From assembly GCA_025093985.1 (NCBI GenBank), contig JACAAK010000016.1, positions 310,001 to 374,000 of the forward strand: a stretch of 64,000 nucleotides of DNA. Direction: 5' to 3'. Made by a program: the position numbers and the translations under genes. Shown piece after piece: positions 1 to 11,139 of the stretch. The notes beneath the pieces are model-generated. The model did no database searches, was not told where the DNA came from, and was given only the letters and a program-made list of their open reading frames with translations. Within the stretch, counting starts at the first letter, position 1. Every line of letters starts with the position of its first letter. The DNA is from Calvatia gigantea. Taxonomy: Eukaryota > Basidiomycota > Agaricomycetes > Agaricales > Lycoperdaceae.

Positions 1-2
1 GG

Positions 3-380
3 ATTGACCAACTCCTTCTTTCACGAGCATTTCTGCTTGCTGGGGATGCGAGTATGGTCAATGTGCTCGTATACCATTACGAGGCTGCCATATCCTACCT
101 GCAATTATTCCTCGTCCTCCTCCCTCTCGGGCTTGCCGTTACGGCCTTCATACTTATGCTTTGGGATAAACACAAATACTACAAGAACTCTCTATTTGCT
201 TCCCTTGCTATGACAGCGCACCTGGGTAGTCAAACCAAGACCTGTGACACTACCGGATACATCAAGGATCCGCCTAACCTTGTCTTACAGCAAGTAGAAG
301 GATGTACTCGGATTGTCACGGGGAACGGCGCCTATGTGATGAATAGCCAAGAATTGGGAAGGGCGCTCCCGCCAGTGTAG
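3..380 (+). CDS. C-terminal part of a membrane protein (partial, starts outside window)
   Basis: An open frame runs from the window edge to a TAG at 378-380. It reads about 125 residues with no stop, so it is probably the last exon or exons of a gene entering from the left. The first ATG in frame (54) is not a convincing start, because the upstream frame stays open to the edge. A hydrophobic stretch of about 25 residues (around 110-185) looks like a membrane segment with the motif LQLFLVLLPLGLAVTAFIL. It is followed by a basic WDKHKYY boundary and a polar tail. I do not recognise the family. The membrane segment is seen in the sequence; the truncation is inferred from the open frame. Confidence 0.45.
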   Translation: MDQLLLSRAFLLAGDASMVNVLVYHYEAAISYLQLFLVLLPLGLAVTAFILMLWDKHKYYKNSLFASLAMTAHLGSQTKTCDTTGYIKDPPNLVLQQVEGCTRIVTGNGAYVMNSQELGRALPPV

Positions 381-1146
381 GCACCCTGGGGGGGGGAGGG
401 AGAGGGGATTATCGACCCAGTGGGAAGGACGGTTGCTTTCGCTGTAATAATGTTGATTGATTATTTACTGATTGTGCAAGCCTTCAGTTTTATCCACTGA
501 TGGACCATTCCGACCTCAGCCGTGGATAGTTTGTCAGTTTGTCTCTTAACTCTTAATGTGGTTGAGCAATATGTATCATGTCACCTTGGGTCGTTGATAT
601 GTCGATTCCAGTACTGCGTATCTATGTTTTGTCCCCAATGTACACGTCACCACGTATGATATTCTTCTAGTATGGTACAAGGGTCTGAACCAACAAGTTG
701 CGCTGGCAGTTAACCCGCCATTTCTTTCCGCAGAAAACACTGGGTTTCAGCGCTCAGCTATGAAGTAGTAGATACATAATATTTGTTCTTTTGTAACGGC
801 AGATAATTTGATGCGATCAGGAATGACGTATTTGCTAGCTTCGTATCACCGTTGGGAGGCCTAATTTTAACGATGGTGCGACTGTTTGTGCATCACTTAA
901 GTATGTCGGGCGGAACTTGCAGGCACGGCTCCTGGGACTCTCGGAAGGGACTACGCCTATATAATAACCACGGCCTGTCTTCCCATCTTCACTCTGCTTC
1001 TATCACCGACGTCTGCCGACACTCGGTGAACCACGGATCGTCCTCCAGCTACTTACCTGGGGTGGACACACTGGGGCAATTGTGCATTTTGACGACGACT
1101 GCAACTGCGAGGTGATTCGGAGATCAGACGCCATAGACGATTAGAG
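381..1146. other. Intergenic region upstream of the DHTKD1-type gene
   Basis: No coding region is supported. A G-rich run lies at about 388-412. A TATA-like TATATAAT lies at 958-965, about 180 bp before the ATG at 1147, and could be the promoter of the next gene. Confidence 0.4.
958..965 (+). promoter_or_regulatory. Possible TATA box of the DHTKD1-type gene
   Basis: TATATAAT on the coding strand, about 180 bp before the ATG. The distance is long for a fungal TATA-to-ATG interval, so this is only a candidate. Confidence 0.25.
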
Positions 1147-4100
1147 ATGTACGTCGTGTCAAGACGCGCGGCTCCAGTCGGTAGAACCACGACCGCCGCG
1201 TTTCGGCCGCGCACTACAGGTCCAGCTTTGTCCGTCAAGGTGGTGTATGCTGGATTAGGTGTAGCTTCAGCGAGAAGGGGGTATCACGACAAAACTTTCG
1301 GGTATAGGCCACCCCCTCGATATGTATTTCCGGATTGTGAGTTCAAAGCCCCTGTTCATCCCCATACACGACTAACGTACGACAGATACCACAAAACAGC
1401 TTTCCAACAGGCACCACAATGCTACCCTCCTACGCTATGTCGACTCTATGCGCATGCACGGACACCGCGCAGCACGTATAGATCCCTTGGACTTAATCCA
1501 ACGGGAAGAGGTCGCTGCTCTCGATCCCGCGCGCTATGGACTCACTGAACGTGACAAGAAATACGACGTTGATGGTATTCTGTGGACTAAGCGCGTTGGA
1601 GAGGGTCAGGGCGAGGAGGAGATGTGGACACTTGAAGAGATTGAGAGACATTTAAGGAGTGTTTATGTTGGTAACATTGGTTACGAGGTGCGTTCCTATT
1701 CATTATATTGAAATTGGGAGCTATGTTGAATACGGCCTGTTGTAGTACATGCACTCGCCATCCAAGTCGGAACGATTATGGTTCTCTCACCTTTTGGAAT
1801 CACAGACTTTACCCTCTCCTACAGACAAGCCATTGCTCGCAGTTGATGAGGAAAAGAAACGGAGGATACATGCATTGTTGGCGCGCAGTGAGGTGTTGGA
1901 TCATTTCTTGCAGGCCAAGTTTCCCAATTTGAAACGCGTGAGTGTCCTGGGTCTTGTAATATTAGAACGCAGAAAGCGAGGTTGACACTGCCCTATTTTT
2001 CTAGTACGGGTTGGAGGGAGGCGAGTCCATGATACCCGCTTTGGACACATTGTTCTCTTCTGCTGCACAAAGTGCGCTCGTTTCTTAATTGTCGCTCTGC
2101 AGAAATTGACTTGTATCGACTCGTAGGTGGCATTCAGCATATCGTCTTGGGTGTGTCCGCCCTCTTCTCCAAACAGTGAGATCAATATGAATTGATATAA
2201 CATCCCTAGGAATGCCCCACCGAGGTCGCTTGAACCTCCTTACAGATCTGCTACACTATTCCCCAACTGCATTATTCCACAAAATCAAGGGTGGCTCAGA
2301 ATGGCCCGAAGAATTAGGTGCTGAAGGCGACGTGCTAAGCCACCTTGGTTCGTAAATCTCCACCAGAAGAGGATTATTCGCTGATACATATTACCGTAGT
2401 TTCCTCACCCACACTTCAATATGAGGGTGCAGGAAACCCGTTGAAGGTCTCAATGCTTCCAAATCCGTCCCATCTCGGTACTTCACATTCTCCCCATTTT
2501 CACCTCGTTCTTCAAGGCCGCTGATGCTTGACCTCCGCAGAGGCTGTAAACCCCGTCGCGCTCGGCAAAACCCGTGCTAAACAATTCTCACTCCTCAAGA
2601 CATCACCGAAAGAATGTCAATTGGGTGATAGAGTGATGTGCGTGCAGTTGCATGGTGATGCCAGTTTTACGGGTCAAGGAGTCGTTATGGAGGGTCTTGG
2701 TCTGAGTGAGTGTCGTTCATGCTTCTGTTGGAGGGGTATGGAGAATTGATAGGGTGGATGTTTTTTTCTTCTTTTTGAATAGGTAACTTGCCGCATTTCA
2801 CCAGTGGTGGGAGCGTTCATTTGGTCGTGGAGTAAGCCTTCTGTGAATCCCCTTCGGCGTGCCATTAACTCCTGTGTTTTGTTTTTAGCAACAAGTACGT
2901 CTATTTTTGGTGGCTTACATGAGGAATGAGAACGGACCTGACGTGTTGTTTAGCATCGGGTATACCACTCCAGCTTCGGGTGCTAGATCTTCGGCCTACT
3001 GTTCGGATGTTGGGAAAGCGATTAATGCTCCCGTATTACATGTAAATGGTGACCATCCTGAAGGTCTGTGCTCATCTTCAGACCACCTGCAATCTATATT
3101 GAAAGAGATTAGATGTGGCGCGTGCTATGGATATTGCCTTCCGATACCGCAACTATTTCAGAAAGGTAGGAGAACACGTCTCTGGAAATATATAATCCAA
3201 CTGGATAATGATTCTAGGACATCATTGTGGACTTATTCGTCTACCGTCGTTGGTTAGTAACTCAACCTTCGCACTTTTGCGTTTGTATCAAATTCAACTT
3301 AGGGGCCACAATGAACTGGATCTGCCCGGTATCACGAGTCCGCTCATGTACGAAAAGATCGCCGCTAGAAAATCAGTTCCAGAACTCTACGAACAAAAAC
3401 TCCTTGTAAGCCCTCTTATCCCACCGTCAACCACGGCCTCATGTTTACTAACACGACCCAGTCCGAAAATGTCTTGACACAAGAAGACATAACGAACGTC
3501 CGGTCAACTTACAAATCCCACCTCGAAGACCAACTTTCCAAAGTACCCAACTACACTCCACCTCTCGCCGAAGCACCTATGCTCCAACAGCAGTGGAAAG
3601 GCCTCGTATGGCCTGCGAGCAACGAGGCCAAACGTTCTGTAGACGTGGATACTGGTGTGTCGAAGGATTTGTTGAAGCAAGTCGGGAAGGCGTCCGTGTG
3701 GGTTCCGGAAGGATTTGAGGTTCATTCGAAGATCGGACGACATGTGAAGAGTCGGTTGGGGAGTTTGGAGAAGGAGAAGGGGTTGGATTGGGCTACTGCC
3801 GAGGTGTGTGTACATCGTCTCCTAATCAAGGAACAGGCAGGCTTAGGAGTTGGTTGTGTGCATAGGCTCTGGCCTTTGGGTCGTTGATGCATGAGGGGTA
3901 TGATGTCAGGATTTCTGGGCAGGACGTCGGGCGGGGCACCTTTAGCCATCGACATGCGATGTTAGTCGACCAGAAGACGGAGGGTGTGGTTGTGCCTTTA
4001 AATGAGGCTTTGGGTGCTGAAGGGAAGTTGGAGTTGGCGAACAGTGTGTTAATTCCCCACCATGCCGGGAGGAGACACTGACGTTTTTTAGGTTCTCTGA

Positions 4101-5145
4101 GCGAGTTTGCCGTGCTCGGGGTGTGTATTCCGTTTCAGTACTATACCTAAGCTTACCAGCGCTGTAGTTCGAGTATGGCGCCAGCTGGGAACGCCCAACC
4201 CTGCTTCCTATCTGGGAAGCACAATTCGGTGACTTCTTCAATGGTGCACAGGTCATCATCGATACCTATATTTCGTCGTCCGAGAGTAAGTCTCCATTCC
4301 CCTTTCTAGAGATACAAATCGCTAATCTCACTAAATAGCCAAATGGCTCAAACAAAGCGCCATTGTCCTACAACTCCCTCATGGTCTCGACGGTGCTGGT
4401 CCCGAGCACTCGTCATCCCGTGTTGAACGCATGCTTCAGCTCACGAACGACAAGTACACTGAGGAAACGGCCGAGCCAACAAGTGTCAACATGCATGTTG
4501 CATTCCCTACTACGCCTGCGCAGTACTTCCACCTTCTGAGGAGGCAGATGAAGAGGGATTACAGAAAACCTTTGGTCATAGTTGGACCTAAAGGACTCTT
4601 ACGACTCGCGGTCCGTCCATCACTCACTCTTTAAAGACTTGACCAAAGCACTGACTAAATGGGAACAGGCATCCTCATCTGCCTTGGCAGATCTCGAACC
4701 AGGAACAAAGTTCCAACCTGTCCTCCAAGACCCGCTCGCTAATCCATCCCAGACGAAGCGTATTGTCTTGCTGACGGGCAAACTATATTATGACCTCCTC
4801 AAAGAACGCGAAGCACGCAACCTCGTCGACCAGGTCGCATTGATCAGGCTCGAAGAACTCGCACCATTCCCGTTCACGCAGCTTCGCGAAACCTTGGAAA
4901 GTTACGGTGATATTTTGAACGACGTAGAACTGTGCTGGGTACAGGAGGAACCGAGAAATCAAGGCGCTTGGGGACACGTCAAAGAAAGGATAGAGAGCGT
5001 GTTGGAGGATGCTGGTGTTAGTCTGAGGAGGAACTGGTTGGGCTATAAGGGACGGGCGGAGAGTGCAATTCCGGCTCCTGGTATTGGCAAAATATATGCG
5101 AAACAGCAGAAGGAGGTTATTCAGAGCGTGTTCGAGGATATATGA
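1147..5145 (+). CDS. DHTKD1: 2-oxoadipate dehydrogenase E1 component (DHTKD1 type), mitochondrial
   Basis: ThDP-dependent E1 subunit that decarboxylates 2-oxoadipate in mitochondrial lysine/tryptophan breakdown. Twenty exons join in frame to 975 residues: 1147-1336, 1386-1687, 1746-1937, 2005-2071, 2127-2150, 2210-2347, 2400-2477, 2541-2705, 2783-2831, 2889-2894, 2954-3063, 3113-3165, 3218-3252, 3303-3405, 3462-3803, 3866-4043, 4092-4120, 4168-4285, 4339-4610, 4669-5145. The N-terminus is Arg-rich like a transit peptide. Diagnostic motifs are [21 protein letters not shown] (about residue 260), [10 protein letters not shown] (ThDP, about 370), [46 protein letters not shown] and [14 protein letters not shown]. 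Similarity to animal DHTKD1 (length, [16 protein letters not shown]) is closer than to 2-oxoglutarate dehydrogenase, and no long OGDH N-terminal extension is seen. The frame is intact. The substrate assignment is inferred from the family. Confidence 0.93.
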
Positions 5146-6240
5146 GCTGATCTATGCGATGGTCCCGAGCGTCTGCCAGTCCGGATGTGGGACCTTTTGG
5201 GGTTTTGTCCACATTTTGTATTATATCCGTCCTAACACCGAGTTCCGCTCCTGGCTAATTAGAGTCTTCGTTATTCGTGACCTTTCTTAATAGGTTTGGA
5301 TTCAGGGAAATGCCATTCAAAAGTGCGTACAGGGCGGCTGGGACGATGCTATATGGTCGATGGGGTTGTCTTGAACCTGATGGCATACAAGCACATGTGC
5401 AGTGATGAGGGTAACTTTGTAACCAGCAACGTTTGAGGTACAAATGTTCCAAGCCTCGTATCCCGGGCCAATCTGGACGCGCGGGGAACTCGCAAGGATC
5501 ATACTACTCAGGCGTTCCCAAAAGGTAAATTCTCATTCGATGCGATCCCTACAGCATTGCCCTCATACAGAGAACAACATTCCGTCTCTCTTTCGAGACC
5601 CCCGGCTCCTTTCTGACTGCCCGAACAGATAGCTGGGGTCGGCCAAAAAGAGAACAGGGTTTCACCATCCCCGCACCGCGAACCACGGAAATGAGGATGT
5701 GGTCGATCGTGTGCAAATTCGACCTGGCCTCGGGCACTGGAGAGAGTAAGATCCATGGGGAACGCCGAGTGATCGTTAATAGGATGGACGGGAATGGTGT
5801 CCAAGCTCCTGATACTTGCCGTTCGTGAAACGCGATGGCCGGCGCCTATGGCTAATAGGGGTGTTAGCGAGAAGGGGCGAGGTGATAATAGGCCAACTTC
5901 CCCGAGAGCCCTGGGCCTCTGATGAAAGAAACAGGGGCCACCCGAGAATCGCAACTAACATTCGGAATATGGCCTAAACGAGAGGACATTGGTGCCGTAT
6001 GGGTGGCGAGGGGAGGCCGGCCATAACGGAAGAAGGCAGGTAACATATCTTCGGACGCGACTGCTGGTGAGTTATTAGATGGGCGTTGAGAGCCATAGTA
6101 CGCTCGACGCGGTTTATTGGATTATTATTAAGGTGCCCCGAAAAAGCAGAAAGTCTAGCAGGTAATAAATAATAAAATGTACTAAATCCAGAAATGTCCG
6201 GCATATAACAAGGGACGCGTGAATTCAAAGGTTGGTGGAT
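5146..6240. other. Intergenic region between convergent DHTKD1 and MIOX genes
   Basis: The two flanking genes converge on this 1.1 kb stretch. Several short open frames exist on both strands, the longest being 148 codons on the minus strand at 5508-5954. None shows recognisable domains or a plausible exon pattern. I see nothing supportable here beyond 3' flanks. Confidence 0.5.
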
Positions 6241-7569
6241 TTACCACCTCAACTTCTTGGGGAAGAACTTAGCGATAAGGCCCATGTAATATGGTTTGAG
6301 CTTGTGAGGATCAACCGGATCGTCGCTCTTGCTGTATAAATCATACGGGTTGAACGCTTGGACAGCCGCCAAAGCTTCCTCATCCTCTTCGTTGCAAAGG
6401 TGTTTATACGCACCCTCTCTGTGCCACCTAAAGTCTAAGGGTCAGGACCCGAGTTTCCCGGGATTCCGGAAAAACGAAACTCACGGATAGAAAGAATGAT
6501 AGCGGATCATCCAGAGCCCTTCTTTCGGAAGCGTACATTGATCCTTTAAGACAAGGTATAGATACTGGCCATGGTGTCAATTGGTCACGGAAAATTCGGT
6601 CTTCCAGTCAAAGGGCTCACTTCATCATGCCCCCAAGAAAGCATCACATTGTCTAGACCACAATGAGGCCTATAGATGCCGCATTCGGTCATTGTTTCTT
6701 TGTTCTGGGAATCAACATTTGATGAGAAAGTCTCAGGGTAAATGATCTTGTCCGAGAACTGGCAACCAATAGGGAAGGTGTCCTGTATCGTTGGGTCAGA
6801 GCATATACCTGAACGAAGGAACTGTGCTACGCACCCCAACGATGGCCCATTGGCCCCTGGCGAATGGATCTTAGCCTGATATAACCAAGAAGTCTGGAGG
6901 ACTACCTACTCTGGTTGAAAAGTTGCGAGTAGCTTACCAAGATCATGCACGAGACCAACGACCTGCATCCATTCGGGCTTGCCATCGCGGCGGATTGCCT
7001 CAGCTGTCTGCAATAGGTGTTCAATCTGGGTCACGCTCGTCTGCTCAGAGTGCCTGTCAGCCGCTGAAACACGAAAATTTGCAAAAGTCTTCTCACGTCT
7101 GGATCAGAGTCGTCCTTCATTGAATTGAGAAGCTCCATCGCTTCCCAGATACCTGTGAACGAAAGACATAAGTATATTCACAAAATCATATGTAAAGTGA
7201 AAATTTACCCATCTCAGCATTGCGCAACTCTGCAAAATGTTTCCGGATCTCAAGGTTAAACTGAAGCGTTTGTTTTGCTGCGATAGGAAAATTAGCGAAG
7301 AGATAAAGTGCAAGCAACCTAGGACGAACTGTGCTGTTCCTTGTAAAACAATTTGACGCGATCGCATGCTTCTGTATACTGTCTAAATTTTGTGGTATCC
7401 TTATCCTTGGAGAACTGGGCCTTGGAATCCCAGAGATGGCCCTTCAACTGGTTGACTATCAACGGAGCACACTTTGAGTATCGGAGGCACTGACGGAAAT
7501 AAACAGCCTCTCACCTTCGTCAACAGCGTCAGACGTTTGTTCGAGTTGTTCAAACTCAGAGGGCTTCAT
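6241..7569 (-). CDS. MIOX: myo-Inositol oxygenase
   Basis: Non-haem di-iron oxygenase that cleaves myo-inositol to D-glucuronate. Nine exons on the minus strand join to 295 residues, close to the usual length of about 285: 7515-7569, 7330-7455, 7209-7277, 7097-7152, 6910-7040, 6835-6856, 6621-6782, 6485-6564, 6241-6427. Family motifs run in order: [92 protein letters not shown] and, at the end, FNPYDLYSK then PYYMGLI. The iron-ligand His/Asp pairs (HDLGK, GHDEY, RYHS) are present. Exon 5 must run past a GTAAGC donor-like site to the GTAGGT donor at about 6909 to keep the conserved GKLL; using the earlier site breaks the motif. The gene converges with the DHTKD1-type gene. Confidence 0.94.
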
Positions 7570-9705
7570 GGATAAGGGTATAATATGCGAGCGGATGGTA
7601 GTCGATGGAAGGACCAAAGGCCCCTTTAAATGGTCTGTCTATGCCCGGTCGTCACGGCCACCGTCAGATCTCCTTCACTTGATATTTCGGAGATGAAGAA
7701 GCTACTGAACGATAGGTCAGGGCTCGCGAATCCAAGTGTGTTGCGCAGAAGGAGAGGTGGCTTTATAAGTGGAAACTCACTCAGACAACAACAACGGCTA
7801 TATATACCATCTGCTCATCCCCATCTGCCTTTTCCTCATGCTTCTGAATGATCCAATGAAGCCTGGCCGTTCCACCCGAGGCTCCACAATCGCCATTCAT
7901 ATCCGCGTCTGTTTGTGTAAACGCAGCCCGCCCGCCTGCCATCCTAATAAACAAATAAGGGCACAGACTACCGAGAATAGAATTGAGCTCCCTAGGCCAA
8001 GACTTTGACGGATGGAGGATGTTGAAACTGTCATGACGGAATGATCAATTTGGCTGTAAGAGTTACTGACACATCGGGAGCTTGAGGATCCACACTGCGT
8101 CAAACGCGCACCGTCGGAGATCCTTGGAATTTCACGGAGGCATATTATGGGCGTCAACCACAGACTACTTTCCAAGGCGAGCACTGATCGAGAATGTCTT
8201 TGTATTTCTTCATCGAAGTCATTTCTGGATTCTAGAAGACGATTCACGCATGGATTTTGCCCGAAGCGCGAGGTTCGACGACAACTGCGGTGCCCTGACC
8301 AGACATCAACAGCACCGGGGTTCGGGAATCATCTGAACCCAAGAATCGGCCTCAATTCTCTAACATTAGAATGTGCACAGCATCTCAAGTGCTGAAATCA
8401 TTTACCAATAGAATTACCACCTAGCATTGCGGTCCAAGGCGAGAATACCCGCCGTGTTGCTTATGACTCTGAAAACGGCGATGATAGATGTTTGAGCATG
8501 ATGTTGATTACTATTTATACACAGGTACGACCTCTTCATGGTTGATGTAATATCACCACCCTCTGATTTGATGAATGTAAAGTATGTCTCGCCCGTTGTA
8601 TTGATGCATGTCGCGCCCTTAGGGAACTATCAATGGCCGGGTGAACCTACCTAAAATTACGAACAATGCGGTATCTAGGAATCATTCATTGATTTGTCAC
8701 TTTTCTCTCAGCCTTTTCTCTACCATGTACTGTTCGGGGAGATCTCTGTCTAAGAACCAACCAAGAATTTGAATGTTACTCACCTTTGGGTTCACGCAGC
8801 GACATGACTTATCTCTGTGCAGGGTCGGATCTTCGGGCTTGATTGAGTTATCACTTAATGTGAACCAATACGAACCTTCGCTGGAATAATTAGTGCGGAT
8901 TTTACAGTCATAGCCATCAGGTCGTTACCAATAACAAAGCAGTTCCATGACCACCTTGATATGAAATCTGACTAAAGGCGCAGATTTACGGAAAAGGTCA
9001 GAACGTTCTTTCATGTTCAATACTACTCGGATTCCTGCTTCAAGGCTTGCTTGTTGTTAATACCACAAGCACCAGATAACTGCAAAAGCGGCAAGGTCGA
9101 CTCGAAGCTTTTGGGTTCCTGCAAAACACATGTCCCCAGCGCACCTCAGATCAAATCTGTCATGTCCTACAACACAGATTCCAGACTCATTCATCGATTC
9201 ATCATTAGTTCAAAGAAGTGTCTGCACTCGCCGCAGAGTTTGGTGACCTGAATGCAGTCCCTTGTTGACGTTTTGAAATGTAAAACTTGCAGTTAGCTAC
9301 ACATTATTTAAAACCCCTCTTTGTGCGAAACCTCCATTACTGCTCCAATCGGAACTGAGGGTAATTCCGATGTGCTAACCTATGGGAAGGACTGGTGAGT
9401 CATGATGGCGTCCTATTGTACCAATTGAGTCGGGTCGGAAGATGTTGGACACTAGAAAGTTTTGATCGCTTATTTTGCTCCAGGTATTGCAAAACTACGT
9501 TGGTCCTCTTTTCCTGCCTCAAACGCATAACAGCGATTTGGACGAGAATCCTCACAGGATACATGAAGCACGTGGTCTCCTGTGTCGTACTCTAATTTGC
9601 GAGGTCGCAAGCGTACTGGAATTACGAGGAAGTAATTGCAAAGAAAACTGCATTTGCAAGCGCTCTACTTAGCATTTATCTGTCCGAGTACAAGCCGCGT
9701 ATAGG
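7570..9705. other. Gene-less stretch between MIOX and dihydrofolate synthase
   Basis: About 2.1 kb with only short open frames of fewer than 120 codons on either strand. I found no domain, no coherent series of exons and no recognisable repeat. It contains the MIOX 5' flank at its left end and the dihydrofolate synthase 3' flank at its right end. Confidence 0.5.
7798..7808 (-). promoter_or_regulatory. TATA-like sequence upstream of MIOX
   Basis: A TATATATA stretch lies about 230 bp upstream of the MIOX ATG on the minus strand. It is a weak candidate because of the distance, and an unannotated 5' UTR intron would be needed to bring it closer. Confidence 0.2.
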
Positions 9706-11139
9706 TTACTGTAACTCCGTAGCGGTGTCTCTCTGGTAGACTCGGTAAAAGTCTGCTACGAGATACAAACTACCAGCAACAATGATCAAGCCTGCATTTT
9801 CCGTGTGATCCGCTGCCCAACCAATTGCTGCCGACAGTGATTGAACCGGTGCTACATCATCGTCCGCGACCCATATATCGGCGGTCGGGATTACGTTTCT
9901 AACTACATCGGCGAGATCGCATGGTGGGACAGATTTGACCCATGGCATTCCCGCCGGTGGAGAGAATTGTGTCAGTGCGACATGTACTCTGACACGATTC
10001 GTTGGTCCAGCCGAAAGGTGCGGTAGCAAAATCGGGGATAGGGTTTCAAGAGGCGTTTTGGGCGGTGAATGAGATAGCGCGAAGATATAGGTAAGGTCGA
10101 TTATCGGATCGATGGAGAGTGAGACGATGCGATCCATATAATCAGCCAAGGTTTTGGCAGACCCTGGATTATGGGCACCGTCGACCAAAACGGGAAGACG
10201 TCTGGGCGATGGGATAGTGTGGAACGAAAGGCGGCCCCGCCAATGTACTTCGTTGATTCCACGAACGATAGCGGGAGGCGTGATAAGATCAGCGAGGTTT
10301 TTGTCAGCCAAGGTCTTCCCCCTTATCAGGACAGAGACCACTGTGAGCGCAGTCGCAAGGTTCTCAAGTTGGTGCCGTCCTCGAAGCGGGAAGTCTGCTC
10401 TGATTTCTTCCGTAAAAGATGGAAGCGTACAGGATACTTTCCCTGCGGGCGGTGGCTGGAATGCTGGTGGCCACAGGGTCAGACTTGGCGACGCCGCATT
10501 TCCCAAATTATGGACAGTGAGAAGAGGAACCATTTGGCTACCCTTGTCCAGAAGAACGGCACTCACAACATCGACAACTTCCGGATATTTTTGGGGACCC
10601 AATACGAACGGCCGTCCAGTCCTAGCAATTCCGACTTTTTCTCTCGCAATCGCCGAAACCGTGCCGCCCAAGAAAGCTTGGTGGTCAAGATCAACATTGG
10701 TAAGAGCCGAGGCTAGTATAGCCTCGTCAGGTATTATGTTCGTGGCGTCCAGCCTTCCTCCCATACCCACTTCGACTACAGCAACATCGACCCCGACACG
10801 CTCAAAGATTTGCAGAGCCGTTAGTGTGAGCAACTCAAAGTTACTGAGATTTGTGCCTTGCTCGGCATCGACGTGTTCAACTTCAGCTCTTACTGAGCTA
10901 TAGACTTCAGCGTCAACTGGGTTATCATTGATGACAATGCAGTCGCATATCGTTACGAGGTGGGGGCTGTTATACCTGCCAACGTTAAGGGGAGGTGACG
11001 TTGCCCGGAGAATTGAGGAGACTATGGCGGTAACGCTCCCTTTTCCGTTAGTGCCTGCGACGTGACATGTCGGCCGGGTGTATTTCGGGAGATGTCGTAT
11101 GGCGTGCTGTAAGCGATCCAACGTGAGGCTTATCGACAT
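9706..11139 (-). CDS. FOL3: Dihydrofolate synthase
   Basis: ATP-dependent ligase that adds glutamate to dihydropteroate in folate synthesis. A single intronless frame of 477 residues, unusual beside neighbours with many introns. It shows the Mur-ligase-type P-loop GTNGKGS (residues 29-35), NSPHL (about 60), VVEVGMGGRLDATNI (about 125), LTNVDLDHQAFLG (about 150), REKVGIAR and GAHNPGSA (about 325, the C-terminal domain signature). The frame opens two codons earlier at a TTG, but the first ATG is at 11139-11137 and gives the natural start. Folylpolyglutamate synthase is the related alternative; the short N-terminus starting directly before the P-loop helix fits dihydrofolate synthase better. The frame is intact to TAA at 9706-9708. 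Confidence 0.9.
   Translation of the reverse strand: MSISLTLDRLQHAIRHLPKYTRPTCHVAGTNGKGSVTAIVSSILRATSPPLNVGRYNSPHLVTICDCIVINDNPVDAEVYSSVRAEVEHVDAEQGTNLSNFELLTLTALQIFERVGVDVAVVEVGMGGRLDATNIIPDEAILASALTNVDLDHQAFLGGTVSAIAREKVGIARTGRPFVLGPQKYPEVVDVVSAVLLDKGSQMVPLLTVHNLGNAASPSLTLWPPAFQPPPAGKVSCTLPSFTEEIRADFPLRGRHQLENLATALTVVSVLIRGKTLADKNLADLITPPAIVRGINEVHWRGRLSFHTIPSPRRLPVLVDGAHNPGSAKTLADYMDRIVSLSIDPIIDLTYIFALSHSPPKTPLETLSPILLPHLSAGPTNRVRVHVALTQFSPPAGMPWVKSVPPCDLADVVRNVIPTADIWVADDDVAPVQSLSAAIGWAADHTENAGLIIVAGSLYLVADFYRVYQRDTATELQ

Noticed and set aside
2072..2126. Earlier acceptor at 2101-2102 for the fourth intron of the DHTKD1-type gene
   Set aside because: It is in frame but inserts eight residues before the conserved [13 protein letters not shown] block. 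The acceptor at 2126 gives the normal spacing.
1147..5145. 2-oxoglutarate dehydrogenase (OGDH) as the name for the E1 gene
   Set aside because: The family is the same, but the length, the short N-terminus and blocks such as YGLEGGES and [12 protein letters not shown] match the DHTKD1 group better.
5508..5954. 148-codon minus-strand frame between DHTKD1 and MIOX genes
   Set aside because: Composition is unlike a structured protein and there is no domain or splice pattern; it lies in the convergent 3' flanks.
10154..10903. 249-codon plus-strand frame
   Set aside because: Antisense shadow of the intact FOL3 coding region; no domain of its own.
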